Below are positions 54,043-64,000 of a stretch of 64,000 bases of DNA, piece by piece. Made by a program: the position numbers and the translations under genes. The DNA is from Lotus japonicus (Eukaryota > Streptophyta > Magnoliopsida > Fabales > Fabaceae). Position 1 is the stretch's first letter; each line of letters begins with the position of its first letter. The notes beneath the pieces are model-generated. The model was given only the letters and a program-made list of their open reading frames with translations. It did not search any database and was not told the origin of the DNA. The DNA lies in assembly GCF_012489685.1 (NCBI RefSeq), contig NC_080041.1:28633780-28697779 (forward strand), given 5' to 3'.

Positions 54043-55056
54043 TTAAACGATGTAAGCAAGATAGGTGTGTTTGCACACGTTACGAGAGAAATGGAACAAT
54101 ATTATACTGAAATAAGAAAGATTGGTTAGAAGGTTACCATCGTTCTTGCGCTCTCCTCTGACAAATCCTTCAGCTCTCTCACCGTCCATGGTGTAAACTC
54201 TTGCTTTAGCAGCAGAACGTTTTCCACGAGCAGTGTTCACGGTTGGCTCCGTCTTGGGTGCTCTACACTGATCGGCATTATGCCCCATTCTGTTACAATT
54301 AAAGCATTTGGGCCTCTTGTCGGGACAAGCATTAGCATAGTGCCCCGGCTTCTCACATCTGAAACAGGTCACCTCCCTGTTCAAAGTCCGATCTCCAGAA
54401 CCACCAGCAGTACCCGTCATGGGTCTGTAAGATCCTGAAGTAATCCCTCCTCCAGCAGGACGCTGATATGGTTTCCTGCTCTGAAACTTCCCCTTGTCTT
54501 GAAAATTTTGAGAACCTGATCTCATCGGCCCTCCAGTTCCAGCCCGGTTCAACCTCCGGTTCTTCATCAGCTCCACTTCCGTGGCTTTCTCCACCAATGA
54601 TTGGAATCGCATGATTCCCAGTGGCCTCACTGAGTCCTCAATATCGGGCCTCAGTCCATTCACGAAGCGCTTGCACATGTAGCGCTCGTCAACATGATCA
54701 TTAAAGAATTGGAAATGCTTCGCCAAAGACTCCAGCTTCGAAGCAAATTCCGGTACAGACATACCTCCCTGACGGAGTGTCAGAAACTGCGCCTCCCTCT
54801 CATCCCGGGCACTTGTTGGAAAATACTTTTCCAAGAATGCGGTCCGGAACGAGTCCCAGTTGATCTCTTCATGGTTGGCTTCCATGATTTCCCTGGTGCC
54901 CTTCCACCAGTATTCAGCATCTCCCAGCAGAAGATAAGTCGCCATGCCCACCTTGGCACCCTCTACAGTCTGCAGAACGCCGAAAATCTTCTCGATTTCC
55001 TGGATCCAGAGATCCGCTGCGTTGGATTAGTACCACCAGAGAACTTTGGTGGGTTT
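54043..55056 (-). pseudogene. G3 Gag, N-terminus cut off by SIRE-C
   Basis: Open for about 300 codons with GDAEYWWKGTREIMEANHE, FLEKYFPTSARDEREAQFL and two CCHC knuckles (CFRCEKPGHYANAC and CFNCNRMGHNADQC). A 1-bp loss at about 55018-55025 breaks the frame upstream, and the sequence ends at PPKFSGG, where the SIRE-C LTR begins. The G1 nonsense position is TGG here. The terminal residues after DGNLL are probably read-through of a non-coding or intron-like region. Confidence 0.82.
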
Positions 55057-56278
55057 TGAAGGTATGAAAAACGGTAGAAAGGGGGGTTTGAATAACGTTT
55101 TCAGTACAAAACTACCACCTTAAAGATTTTAACAAATCTTTTCGAGAACTAAGTGCAAAGGATAGAGATAGAAAAGCACACAAGGATTTTATCCTGGTTC
55201 ACTTGATAAATCACTCAAGCTACTCCAGTCCACCCGTTAAGGTGATTTCTTCCTTCTTAGAATGAAGGCAATCCACTAATCAGGTAAGAGTTACAACTGC
55301 ACTTGAAACCTACAAGTGACTAACAATTACACTGACTTAGCTCACACTAAGATTCACTCTCTTAGTCTTCTCTAGGATCCGATCAACCTTGATCTCCTAA
55401 AGGAAAAATCAAACAACTGTTTGAGGTTGGTGTTTACAAGGGTTTGCTTCTAAATAAGCTGAGTGTAAACTAAATAAATTACAAGATGAAAGAAAGCTTA
55501 GAATATTTTGAATATCTTGCGCGTGTGTTGCTTCTTGTATTCACTTCTCTTCTTCTAGCCGCTTCTTTCAATCTTCAGCCTCTATATATACTCCAAGGAT
55601 TAGGGTTGAGCGTTGCATGGGAAATGCTACCGTTGGAGGGCAGTTCTGGAAAATCCAGCTTCTGCTGTGGCTGAGAACGTTAGGTAGGTCGTCAGGAAGG
55701 TACACTTGCTTTTGTACTTGGATAGCGACTTGACCTTTTAACCTAGGAGACTTCTGATCAGAGGAATGCTTCGTATTGGAACTTGTGAAGCCGGTTGATC
55801 AGAGTCAGAGGGAAAGCACAGATCCTCTGACCATTGTATCTTCTGATTCTGAACTCAGAGGGAAGAACATGGCCTTCAGAGTTTCTTGCTTCTGGACTTC
55901 AGAGTATCCACTATTCAGCTTCTGGATCTTCAGAGTCTTCTACACCATCAGAACATCTGAACCTTCAGTGTTTCTTGGTTGTCAGAGCTTCTGGATCATC
56001 AGAGCTTCTAGCGACTAAGTCCTCATCAGAGTTTGTATAGCTTCAGATCTTCTGAAGCTTTTCCACTGTTCATACTGAACATGGTGAATGCGAAAGCGTT
56101 GCTGGGTTACCCTTTATACACAGTGCTTCTGATTTGTGTGAAATTGAGTCAGGGTCAGAGCCTGTAAATAGCACACTCAGAAAAACACGTTAGAGTACCA
56201 CAATTGTTCATATCAAAAGGTTAACTTGTAATCATCAAAACATAGAGTTGTACTACTAGATCAAAACTTGATCTTACA
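55057..56278 (-). repeat. 3' LTR of SIRE-C (1222 bp)
   Basis: On the plus strand it starts TGAAGGTATG and ends CTTACA, followed by the purine tract complement. It resembles the SIRE-B LTR in its middle segment but lacks the ~64-bp duplication. The left flanking bases (55052-55056, GGTTT) are the expected target duplication; its partner is not in the window. Confidence 0.88.
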
Positions 56279-57020
56279 ATCTCCCCCTTTTTGATGATGA
56301 CAAAACTAAGATTTTTGATGAACAATTCTTAAACATTAAACTGAATTCACTCAGAGTTTAGAGATATAGAATAAGACTTATCCTGATGTGAATAGTTTAT
56401 CTTGCTCATTCTGAATTCAAGTCACTGCTTGATTCTGAGCTTAGCTCCCCCTGAATCTAATACTTGATGAAAACGTTAGTAAAGTCTAGATTCTGAGCTA
56501 AATCATATAAGAGTTCAGAGTGAAAAACTTATGACATAGATGAAAAACGAATAATCAGAGCGCATAAGTGATCAGAGTCATGGACAAGGTATCAGAGTCT
56601 TGGGTATCAGAGTCAACTTAGAATCACTTCAGAAGAAGTGAAATGTATTCCTTGTATTTGCCCAGTGACACATCTATGGTCATGAAGGTGGAACTCTTAA
56701 AATCTCCAAAAGAAAAATAAGTCACACTAACACATCTTACACATCAAAAACTGGGTTTACTCCCCCTTTTTGTCATAAGCAAAAAGCTCGGGGTGTGAAA
56801 AACTTAGCTTGAAGTACAAGGTACTCCCCCTTAGAGAAGGTCTAAGTTGAAAGAAAATGAAGACGATGTAAGAATCAGAGTGAGGCGATAATAAATAGAA
56901 GAGTTAATGCAAGGGATGAACGTTTACCACCGGTCAAGTGAGTAAATAGAAGGGTCAGTTACCAAGTACTTAACCTCGAGAAACTGTAAGAGCATTAACT
57001 TTCAGAGAGAAAGTGAAGCC
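56279..57020 (-). other. SIRE-C 3' non-coding region with purine tracts
   Basis: TCTCCCCCTTTTT at 56280-56292, CTCCCCCTG at about 56447, ACTCCCCCTTTTTG at about 56760 and ACTCCCCCTTAG at about 56823 are the four polypurine tracts seen on minus. No coding sequence is recognised. Confidence 0.72.
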
Positions 57021-57028
57021 TATATAAA
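57021..57028 (+). promoter_or_regulatory. TATA box of the SIRE-C antisense gene
   Basis: TATATAAA, 60 nt before the ATG at 57081. The same position is kept in SIRE-B as TATAAAAAG. Confidence 0.68.
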
Positions 57029-57080
57029 GCGTTGGAGAGAAAGGTAAGCTTCACATCTCGAATAATTTTCAGTAAGAAAA

Positions 57081-57473
57081 ATGGCATCATACAGAATGGC
57101 ATTAGAAGAGCTCAGAAGGAAGGCGTTTGAGGAAGATATGTTCCTCAATATTAGGCATCCCGATGGTACAAAGACCATACAAGAGCTGACGAAGACACTG
57201 CTGGAAGAAGATCTTGGTCCAGAGATGGAGAAAGATCTGAAGGAGTTCCTCTGCTTCGTGGAAGAGATTCAGGAGCTTTGCCAGCGGGAGCTGAATCTGC
57301 TGGAAGAGAAGGAGACTGTGGAAAAAAGACTCAAGACGACAGAAGATAGTCTTGAAAAAGATGATCTGAGCATCAAACTTGGCAACATAGAGTATGCATT
57401 GGATCGTCTGGAGAAGGAAAGAGTGGAGCAGCGCCAAGAATGCAGAAGAATGAGGAAGGATCCTCCATTCTAG
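57081..57473 (+). CDS. SIRE-C antisense small coiled-coil protein (130 aa)
   Basis: Second intact copy of the gene seen at 24597-24989, again opposite to the element's own genes and convergent with the third ORF (214 bp between stop codons). The ATG is the first after the TATA box. Length and helical, highly charged character are the same. Differences from SIRE-B are few (for example CQREL for CQLEL, LEKDDL for LERDEL, EYALDRL for EYTLDHL). No known domain is recognised. Retention of an open frame, promoter spacing and length in two insertions argues that the protein is made. Confidence 0.78.
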   Translation: MASYRMALEELRRKAFEEDMFLNIRHPDGTKTIQELTKTLLEEDLGPEMEKDLKEFLCFVEEIQELCQRELNLLEEKETVEKRLKTTEDSLEKDDLSIKLGNIEYALDRLEKERVEQRQECRRMRKDPPF

Positions 57474-57686
57474 ATATAGGGAATAATGTATGATGGAAAG
57501 AATTATGATGTAAACATAGAACAATTATGAATAAAACAGGTTTTGCAAACATATGTGCCACAATTATATATAGATATATGCATATATAATCACAAATGAA
57601 CAAATTAAAGTAAGTAAATGAGCAGAGTTTAAATAAAACAACGTTAAATAAAAAGGAAAAGGAAGAAAAAGAAGAGATCCTAAAAA

Positions 57687-60536
57687 CTAAGATTTGTCAG
57701 TACGGCGCAGAAGTTCCATCATCATGTGCTTCATCTCAATCAGCATGGATTCATGAGTGTCAAGACGTTGTTCCATGATGTCGAGTCTGGATGAGCTTGT
57801 CGGAGTAGAGCTGGAAGGAACGTTCTGAGCAGCTTGAGGTTCTGGAATGGAAGCAGAAGCAGCAGGAGTAAACAGAACTGGTGCAAGTCGCTCTGCCTCA
57901 GCCTCAGCTTCAAGACGTTCTGCCTCAAGTCTGGCTTGTTCAGCCTGAGCTGCTGCTTGACGGTCAGCTTCTTCTTCTTGTTCTTTCTGTCTCTTGGCTT
58001 CTTCAATGGCTTCAAGAAGTTTGGTTCTCTGTTCTAGTTCATGAAGAGCCACCCTCCTAGCAAACCTTTGCTTTGCAGCCTCAATGCTCTGACTTCCCTC
58101 TGCATGCAGGAGCTGCAGCATAACGGGAAACTGAGCCACCAGCCAAGTGCTCAACTCGTTCCACTCATCAGCCACATTTTCAGCATTCTCACTGAGGTCA
58201 GTCTGACCGTGCACATTGCGGAGCCTCAAGGAGGCTTCATGATTGAAAATATTGATGCACTCAGAGAGAGATGTGGGTTGAAGGTGAGTATAGGGAATGA
58301 TGGAGAGGTTGGGTGCAGGAGAGGCTGGGTGATTGCTGCTATGAGCTTCAGAGGCACCTTGTGGAGAACCAATGTTAATTATGGGAGCATTGGGTTCAGA
58401 GGTTCCACGGTGAGGGTCTGAAGTTTCAACCAGAGGGTGAGGTGATCTAACCGAGGATTGGTTAGATACTGATTGTTCAGGTTCAGGGTCTGGTTGAATT
58501 GGCTCTTGTTGGTCAGGGACAGGGTGAGCCTGTTGGACTAAGGGGTCTGCCTCTTGGATAGGATTGGCCAAGATAGGTTCATCTGGGTCAACTAGACGTT
58601 CAGGTCTAGGGCCAGGATATTGCCTAGGGCTTGGACAGGTAAGGTAATATTCTTCCAAGGCAGATACCTTCTCTTTCCTAACCTCCATGAATTTTCTAAG
58701 TGATTCAGAGGTATTGGAGGGAGGAGAGTCAATGACATTGATGGGGAAGGATACAGGTGTGAAGGCTGATGAAGAGTCTGTATCCGTGGTTCTGACAGCA
58801 GGACGTGCTGATGCTCTGGGAGCAGAGTGATCAGACGTTCTGGGTTGTGATTCTGTTGGTTTGGGTTCTGGTTGGTTGGGGATGATGGGTTCAGAAGTTA
58901 ATGAGTCGTATGGAATGGTAAGGAGAGAGGTTGGATCTTCTGACCTAGAGGGTTGGTTCTGAAGCAAATTCCAGAGTGGTGCTTCAGTAGGAGAAGGTTG
59001 AAAGAATGAAGATCTTGGGGAATGTGGTGGAGAGGTGGTTTGTGCGGCTGGCTGGGATTCATGAATAGGAGTGAGGGGATTTGAAGAGTGTTGGAGTAAG
59101 GCAGAAATTGGGAGTGCATCAAATAAATTCAAATCATCATCAGAGGTAAGTACAGGCTTACTTGTATGTGCTGATGATCGAGTCACTCTGGCAGGAGGTT
59201 CAGTCCTTCTGACCTCTGCAGCAGCTGGTTCCACCCGAGTAGGCTTCACCACAATTCTGACTTTCTTCTGCTTCTTCTTTGGAGGACCATCCTCACTATC
59301 ATCACCATCATCATCATCAGGCTTGCTCTTCGCCTTCTTGACCAGAGGGACATCAGATTCCTCTGAGGATTCGTCCAGAACCATCTTCCTCTTGGTTTTC
59401 TTCTTGGGAGGAGAAGGAAACTCTGGAGCTGGTGGAAGTCTGCTGACGAAATCATCAAGGTCAATCTCGAATCCTTGAGCCCTGAGGTCTTCAACATAGC
59501 ATCTGATGGCTTCAGGATGGTCTGCTTGAGTCCACAGAGGGTAGTCATTCAGAGGCATTCTTCTTCCTCTGATCTCAGAAGATGTGTCCTCATGAGCAGG
59601 AGCAATCTTCTTCTGTACCAAACCCATCTTCTTCAGAGAGTTGGCAGTGAAGACATCGCTAACAATTGTGCTCAAGTCCTCTGTGCAACCAGCATTGATC
59701 AAATCTTGCACCAAGTTGCTTTCAATGAGAAAGTCTGAGATCAGCCTCCCAAAAGGGATATATTTGATGGCTGACTTGATGGAGGAGGTGGTGCGAGACT
59801 TCCGGATGCATTCCTTCAAATAGGAGAACAGGAAGTAGGGAAGGCAGATCTTCTCCTTGTCTTGAATGAAGAACAGCATCGCCTTCTGATTGAAGTTGAT
59901 GTAGTCTGGAGAACTGCCCTTTGGTCGTTGATTGATGCAGTTGAGCAGAATCTTGTGCCAGATTCTCAGTTTGGGTTGAAGGTCCATCACCTTGTAGCTC
60001 GTCTTGCCCGGTTTGAAAGTGGTGTACAGGGCCTTGTTGACGATGTCCTTGGTTCTGGGTTTCAGCTTCGATTCCGTCAGTGAGAACCGATACCCATGAG
60101 CAGTTTCTGCACCTAGCAGATTCACGAAGGACTTCTCCGTGATGATGATCTTCCTACCCAGTATGTAAGAGACCACCTGAGTGTCATCACAATCAGCGTG
60201 CTTCCAGAATTCCTTTACCAGCTTCTCATACACCGGTCCTCGAAGTCGATTGAAGTAGTTTCCCCAACCTTGAGCTTGGACTTCAGGACGGAGATCAAAC
60301 CCATTTGCAGCCAAGTTGTCGAGGTTGAATCTCCATTCTGCAAGGACTTGGAGTTCCTCAGGAGGAAATACACAGTGAACTGCACAGCCCCGTTCTGCAA
60401 TAGGAACAATCTCCTCTTGAGCTTGAGCTTGTTCTTGTGCTGGGTTCTCAGAGCCCCGTTGACCCGTTGCCAAACCGACTACCATGTGAGGGAACTGAGG
60501 TGCATCTGCAGTAGATCTTCTGGTTTGTCTCACCAT
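57687..60536 (-). CDS. SIRE-C third ORF: putative plant transposon protein (949 aa)
   Basis: The same length as the SIRE-B protein, 949 residues from the equivalent ATG (60536). It has the conserved N-terminal block (NYFNRLRGPVYEKLVKEFW), the acidic run followed by PPKKKQKKVRIV, the Pro/Ser-rich stretch, and the C-terminal coiled coil with EQEEEADRQAAAQAEQARLE. Substitutions are scattered, with no frameshift, unlike the copy beside the gap. I see no transmembrane segment. The start is preceded by a C/T-rich leader as in the other copies. Confidence 0.87.
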   Translation of the reverse strand: MVRQTRRSTADAPQFPHMVVGLATGQRGSENPAQEQAQAQEEIVPIAERGCAVHCVFPPEELQVLAEWRFNLDNLAANGFDLRPEVQAQGWGNYFNRLRGPVYEKLVKEFWKHADCDDTQVVSYILGRKIIITEKSFVNLLGAETAHGYRFSLTESKLKPRTKDIVNKALYTTFKPGKTSYKVMDLQPKLRIWHKILLNCINQRPKGSSPDYINFNQKAMLFFIQDKEKICLPYFLFSYLKECIRKSRTTSSIKSAIKYIPFGRLISDFLIESNLVQDLINAGCTEDLSTIVSDVFTANSLKKMGLVQKKIAPAHEDTSSEIRGRRMPLNDYPLWTQADHPEAIRCYVEDLRAQGFEIDLDDFVSRLPPAPEFPSPPKKKTKRKMVLDESSEESDVPLVKKAKSKPDDDDGDDSEDGPPKKKQKKVRIVVKPTRVEPAAAEVRRTEPPARVTRSSAHTSKPVLTSDDDLNLFDALPISALLQHSSNPLTPIHESQPAAQTTSPPHSPRSSFFQPSPTEAPLWNLLQNQPSRSEDPTSLLTIPYDSLTSEPIIPNQPEPKPTESQPRTSDHSAPRASARPAVRTTDTDSSSAFTPVSFPINVIDSPPSNTSESLRKFMEVRKEKVSALEEYYLTCPSPRQYPGPRPERLVDPDEPILANPIQEADPLVQQAHPVPDQQEPIQPDPEPEQSVSNQSSVRSPHPLVETSDPHRGTSEPNAPIINIGSPQGASEAHSSNHPASPAPNLSIIPYTHLQPTSLSECINIFNHEASLRLRNVHGQTDLSENAENVADEWNELSTWLVAQFPVMLQLLHAEGSQSIEAAKQRFARRVALHELEQRTKLLEAIEEAKRQKEQEEEADRQAAAQAEQARLEAERLEAEAEAERLAPVLFTPAASASIPEPQAAQNVPSSSTPTSSSRLDIMEQRLDTHESMLIEMKHMMMELLRRTDKS

Positions 60537-60979
60537 CTTGAAGAGGTTGAAGCTTTGAGGTAGAAGATGAAGTTTGAAGGATGAAGAGAGATCGAGAGTG
60601 AAGTCACGAAGGAGGCGGTTTTGAAAAGCAGGGAGTGCGAGAGTGAAAACCGGAAGTGAGAGAGAACGTGTGTGTATAGTGGGTTTTATCAAATAACCGT
60701 TGTTGATTCAAAAAGCACTTTAAGATCAACGGTTGAAAATTAAAGATAGACAGTAACAGTAAAATACACAATCACACACAGGAGATAAGCATATCTACAC
60801 GCAATCACAACAGACTGTCACACGGGCACAAGGAACTATGCATCAGAAATTCTGACGCACGTGTTGTTGTCTCAGCTTCAGAGTCAGTACCAGTGGGCAC
60901 ACACACTCTGATTGAGTTACCTTCTGGACTAGACATCTTCTGATCAAGAAGTATCATAGTCAGAGGTTCTGATCTATCT
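60537..60979 (-). other. SIRE-C spacer between pol and third ORF
   Basis: The 443-bp length equals that in SIRE-B. Non-coding; contains the C/T-rich leader of the third ORF and TCAGAAG-type words near the pol stop. Confidence 0.6.
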
Positions 60980-61667
60980 TCACTCTGGACAAAAGTCCAT
61001 GTTTAGATTTTTCAGAATAAAATTAAATCTATCTTCAGCTAAGGGCTTTGTAAAGATATCTGCCCATTGATGGTCAGTATCAACAAACTTCAGAAGAAGT
61101 ACGCCCTTCTGCACATAATCTCTAATGAAGTGATACTTTACCTCAATGTGCTTTGCCCTTGAATGCAAGATAGGATTCTTGCTCAACGAAATTGCAGCAG
61201 TGTTATCACAATAGATTGGGATATTGCTCTCAAGGATCTGATAATCCTCCAGCTGATGTTTCATCCAGAGCATCTGAGTGCTGCATATTGCTGCTGAGAT
61301 ATATTCTGCCTCTGCAGTTGATAGAGCAATGGTTGATTGCCTCTTGCTTGCCCATGAGACTAGATTGCTTCCCAGAAATTGACAATTTCCAGAAGTACTT
61401 TTTCTCTCTGTTCTATCTCCAGCATAATCAGCATCACAATAACCTGAAAGCTTATACTCTGATGTTTTCTTATACATCAAGCCAAGGTTAGTGGTGCCTT
61501 TCAGATACCTTAGGATCCTCTTAACAGCAGTTAAGTGGGTTTCCCTTGGATCTGATTGGAAACGAGCACATAAATGAACACTAAATAATATGTCTGGCCT
61601 AGATGCAGTTAAGTACAGAAGTGAACCTATCATGCCACGATAGAGCTTCTGACACACTTTACCACTT
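60980..61667 (-). pseudogene. SIRE-C Pol fragment (C-terminal RT linker and RNase H)
   Basis: About 229 codons remain, from [19 protein letters not shown] through RNase H ([37 protein letters not shown]) to the normal stop. The frame is intact within the fragment. Everything upstream (RT catalytic core, integrase, protease, gag, 5' LTR) is missing; the break is at AAGTGGTA. Confidence 0.9.
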
Positions 61668-62422
61668 GTAGGATCACGCGCTTACCACTACGCCAAAACC
61701 AATTGGTGTTAGTGAGGGCGCAACGTTATTTCTTATAGCGTAGCAGACAGCGCCCCGTTTCGAATGCTACCTGCAGGCAGGATGCTGGCCCACCTGGACC
61801 CAACAAGAACATCCGACCTCAACAAACCAAATAAAGATCTCTTAGTAAATGATGTGAAATCGTTTGAGGACAATGCTGAACATATATTTCACCCATCATA
61901 GAGACTAGTCAAGATATTTCATTAACCAAATATGTTAAAAATCATCTCATCTTCAGAATCATACATTTTCCAGTTTGAATGTTCAATTAATATATGGAAT
62001 GATCATAAAGGAACAACACAAGTAGAGATGAAATTTTGCTTCCTCTCTCAAATCATTGTGATTTTCACAGATGTCTCGGTTGATGGCAAGTGCCGGCATG
62101 GAACCCTTCAGCGTATGTTGTGTTCTTAAATATCATCTGCAGTAAAGATCATCTATTAATCAGAACCACAGCTTTTCAAATGATAGAGTATTTTTGCCAA
62201 AAGATTATAACTACAAAAGGGGAAACAATGATCCAATTTAAATGCTTTGTTTCTTGCAAAGGAAGAAAGTACATGACATCATCAGATACTTAAAGCAAGG
62301 TTTTTCAAATCTAAGCTGAGACCATTGTCATACACTACAGTACCTAGATGATCTCCATGTTGTTTTGTAGTGCCTTCCTTTATCTCTACATGATCAAGAT
62401 TTTCAGCTTCATACAGAATGAA
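61668..62422. other. unclassified sequence right of the SIRE-C break
   Basis: On the minus strand the sequence entering the break reads GGCGTAGTGGTAAGCGCGTG then ATCCTACAAGTGG, which resembles an LTR end followed by the start of a tRNA-Met primer site. The remaining ~500 bp is AT-rich with no coding region I recognise. Confidence 0.35.
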
Positions 62423-62582
62423 AATAAATAATAGAATTAAGGACAAGCCCCTTAATCAAAGAATAAATAATATGATTAAGGACCAACCCCTTAATCAAGG
62501 AATAAATAATAGGATTAAGGACCAGCCCCTTAATCAAATAACAAGGAAAAGGATTAAGGACAATCCCCTTAATCAAATAACA
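62423..62582 (+). repeat. tandem repeat of about 39 bp with hairpin units
   Basis: Four imperfect copies of AATAAATAATAGGATTAAGG plus ACCAGCCCCTTAATCA. Each contains GATTAAGG-7-CCTTAATC, a perfect 8-bp inverted repeat around a 7-base loop. Confidence 0.88.
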
Positions 62583-63152
62583 AAGAGTATGAGGTTCAAT
62601 CCCTCAACAAATGTGGAGTCGGACAGGGGCGTAGCCAGAAATTTGGCACCGGGGTGGCGAAATATTAAATAAAAAATTATTATTATTTTTTTTTTATCTA
62701 AACAATATTCATTTTTTAACATACTTTTATGTATAATTTCTATACACATAGTTAATCTTTTATCATTTATTAAATCGAACTTCATTATATCATATATAAC
62801 TTTATCTAACAATAATCCAAACGAATCCACATGTGTAAATCAATTAATATAATTGATATTTTTTACAAGCAGGCGAGATATATAATTAATATGAGTATAA
62901 GAAATACTAACCAACTCATAAGTTTGTCAAAAATAGCCAATGATATTCTTATATGTATAAATAAAATAAATCGTAAATGGGTAAATATACTTATCCCTAG
63001 TCTGGCTGTAAGTTATGGGAAGATATTCTCATTGTAGGGGGTTCGATTCCTAATCGAAGCCTTTTTTATAGCTTTTTTGTCCAAAAATGAAAATTAAATG
63101 TTGCCAAATGGGTTCGAACTGGGGACATGAATGAAAATTTCCAGGTGCAAAC
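62583..63152. other. AT-rich DNA, probable small transposon remnant
   Basis: Starts near GGGGCGTAGCCAGAAATTTGG (62626) and ends near TGGGTTCGAACTGGGG (63109). These words resemble ends seen in some plant non-autonomous elements, but I cannot name a family. No ORF is credible. Confidence 0.3.
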
Positions 63153-64000
63153 TGTAAGATCAAGTTTTGATCGAGTAGTACAACTCTAAGTTTTGATGAT
63201 TACAAGTTAACATTTTAGTGTGAACAATTATGGTACCTTAACGTGTTTTCTGAGTGTGCTCTTAACAGGCTCTAACCTTAATACAATCTCACACAAATCA
63301 GAAGCACTGTGCTTAAAGAGTGACCCAAGCAACGCTTTCGCAATCTCTATGTTCAATCTGAACAGTAGAAAAGCTTCAGAAGATCTGAAGTCAATCAAGC
63401 TCTGATATTGACTTAGCTCACTTGAAGTTCTGAAGATCCAGACGTTCTAACAACCCAGACACTCTGAAGGTTCAGATGTTCTGATGGTGTAGAAGACTCT
63501 GAAGATCCAGAAGCTGAAAAGTGGAGACTCTGAAGTCCAGAAGCATAATGGCTCTGAAGACCAAGTACTTCTCCTCTGAGTTTAGAATCAGAAGGTACAA
63601 TGGTCAGAGGATCCATGCTTCCCTCTGACTCTGATCAACAAGCTTCACAAGTTCCAACATGAAGCATTCCTCAGATCAGAAGTCTACAAGGTTAAAGGTC
63701 AAGTCACTATCCAAAGCACAAAAGCAAATGTACTATCCTGACGACCTAACCTAACATTCTCAGCCACAGCAGAAGCTGGAAATTCCAGATCTGCCCTCCA
63801 ACGGTAGCATTCCCATGCAGTGTTCAAACCCTAATCCTTGGAGTATAAATAGAGGCTGAAGATTGAAAGATGCGGTGGGAAGAATCTCATACGCGCAAGC
63901 TATATTCAAATCTTCTAAGCATTCTTTCTTCATTGAATTCATTGTGTTTACTACAAGCTTTTAAGAAGCAATTTCTTTGTAAACAATATTTCTTAAACAG
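63153..64000 (+). repeat. partial Sirevirus LTR, runs off the window
   Basis: Starts TGTAAGATCAAG and is homologous to the SIRE-A LTR through the TATA region (about 63843, TATAAATAG) to the segment after it. Many substitutions relative to the other LTRs suggest an older or different subfamily. Near the end it follows the SIRE-A type (ACTACAAGCTTTTAAGAAGC) rather than the SIRE-B type. Confidence 0.85.

Larger units (their letters stand above)
44317..55056 (-). mobile_element. G3: non-autonomous gypsy element, interrupted by TRG-2 and truncated by SIRE-C
   Basis: Read on the minus strand: part of gag, a non-coding spacer, a pol-tail vestige, a purine tract and a 3' LTR that ends inside the G2 integrase. 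The structure is the same as G1, so both belong to one gag-only family. The 5' LTR and start of gag are beyond the SIRE-C insertion and are not found in the window. Confidence 0.82.
55057..61667 (-). mobile_element. SIRE-C: Sirevirus, 5' part missing
   Basis: Read on minus: end of pol, third ORF, antisense gene, purine tracts, 3' LTR. It inserted in the G3 gag. Homology to other Sirevirus pol genes stops sharply at 61667, inside the RT-RNase H region, where unrelated sequence begins. It is closely related to SIRE-B. Confidence 0.88.

Noticed and set aside
61684..61760. CACTACGCCAAAA, like a CACTA transposon end
   Set aside because: No matching inverted end and no 3-bp duplication in the window. 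Read on the other strand it looks more like an LTR end.
62423..62582. CRISPR-like array
   Set aside because: Spacers are not unique and units are contiguous, and the window is plant DNA. It is a simple tandem repeat.
63003..63060. tRNA-like box B (GGTTCGATTCC) followed by a T run
   Set aside because: There is no acceptor stem or complete cloverleaf. At best it is a remnant of a tRNA-derived repeat.

Overview
The window is plant nuclear DNA, most likely from a legume, and consists almost entirely of nested LTR retrotransposons. I see no ordinary single-copy host gene. The evidence is tRNA-Met-type primer sites (TGGTATCAGAGC), long TG...CA LTRs, Ty1/copia polyproteins of the Sirevirus (SIRE1-like) type, and Ty3/gypsy polyproteins and multi-kilobase LTRs of the Del/Tekay chromovirus type. 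The legume assignment is inferred from the SIRE1-like style of the copia elements.

Left contig (1-18425). Decayed DNA (1-3876) carries a broken plant-transposon gag-like gene and a broken small coiled-coil gene. A Sirevirus, SIRE-A, follows (5' LTR 3877-5098, gag, pol, frameshifted third ORF). It is interrupted by a young pol-deleted element, TRG-1 (10263-15504, minus strand, TSD GATAT). SIRE-A runs into a gap of exactly 100 N (18426-18525).

Right contig (18526-64000). SIRE-B starts inside pol and continues through an intact third ORF, a small antisense gene with its own TATA box, and a 3' LTR ending at 27079. It sits in the 5' LTR of a gypsy element, G1 (27080-39060). The 3' LTR of G1 holds a 4.0 kb solo LTR (33582-37588, TSD ATTGG) and a second gypsy element, G2 (39061-44316). 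G2 is cut by a minus-strand gypsy element, G3 (44317-55056). G3 is itself interrupted by a second young pol-less element, TRG-2 (46350-51196, TSD GCACT), and by a minus-strand Sirevirus, SIRE-C (55057-61667). The right end is unclassified AT-rich DNA with a hairpin tandem repeat, then a partial Sirevirus LTR (63153-64000).

How the parts work together. The Sireviruses encode Gag with a zinc knuckle, protease-integrase-RT-RNase H in a +1 frame overlapping gag, a 949-residue third protein with a nuclear-localisation-like basic stretch and coiled coil, and a convergent 130-residue coiled-coil protein from an antisense promoter. The TRG elements keep gag without its zinc knuckle and lack pol, yet they are the youngest insertions, so they probably depend on Sirevirus enzymes. 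G1 and G3 are gag-only gypsy elements sharing a non-coding spacer and a vestige of the pol tail.

The most unusual signals are: (1) the antisense coiled-coil gene, with a diverged relative beside a different transposon gene; (2) a spliced-gene-like layout inside the gypsy LTRs, with an ATG-free leader, a 78-nt middle exon of exactly conserved length but unusually diverged sequence, and an ATG directly at the final splice acceptor; (3) recent spread of elements whose Gag lacks its zinc knuckle. SIRE-A and SIRE-B are probably not one element, and the frameshifts in the third ORF next to the gap look like assembly errors.
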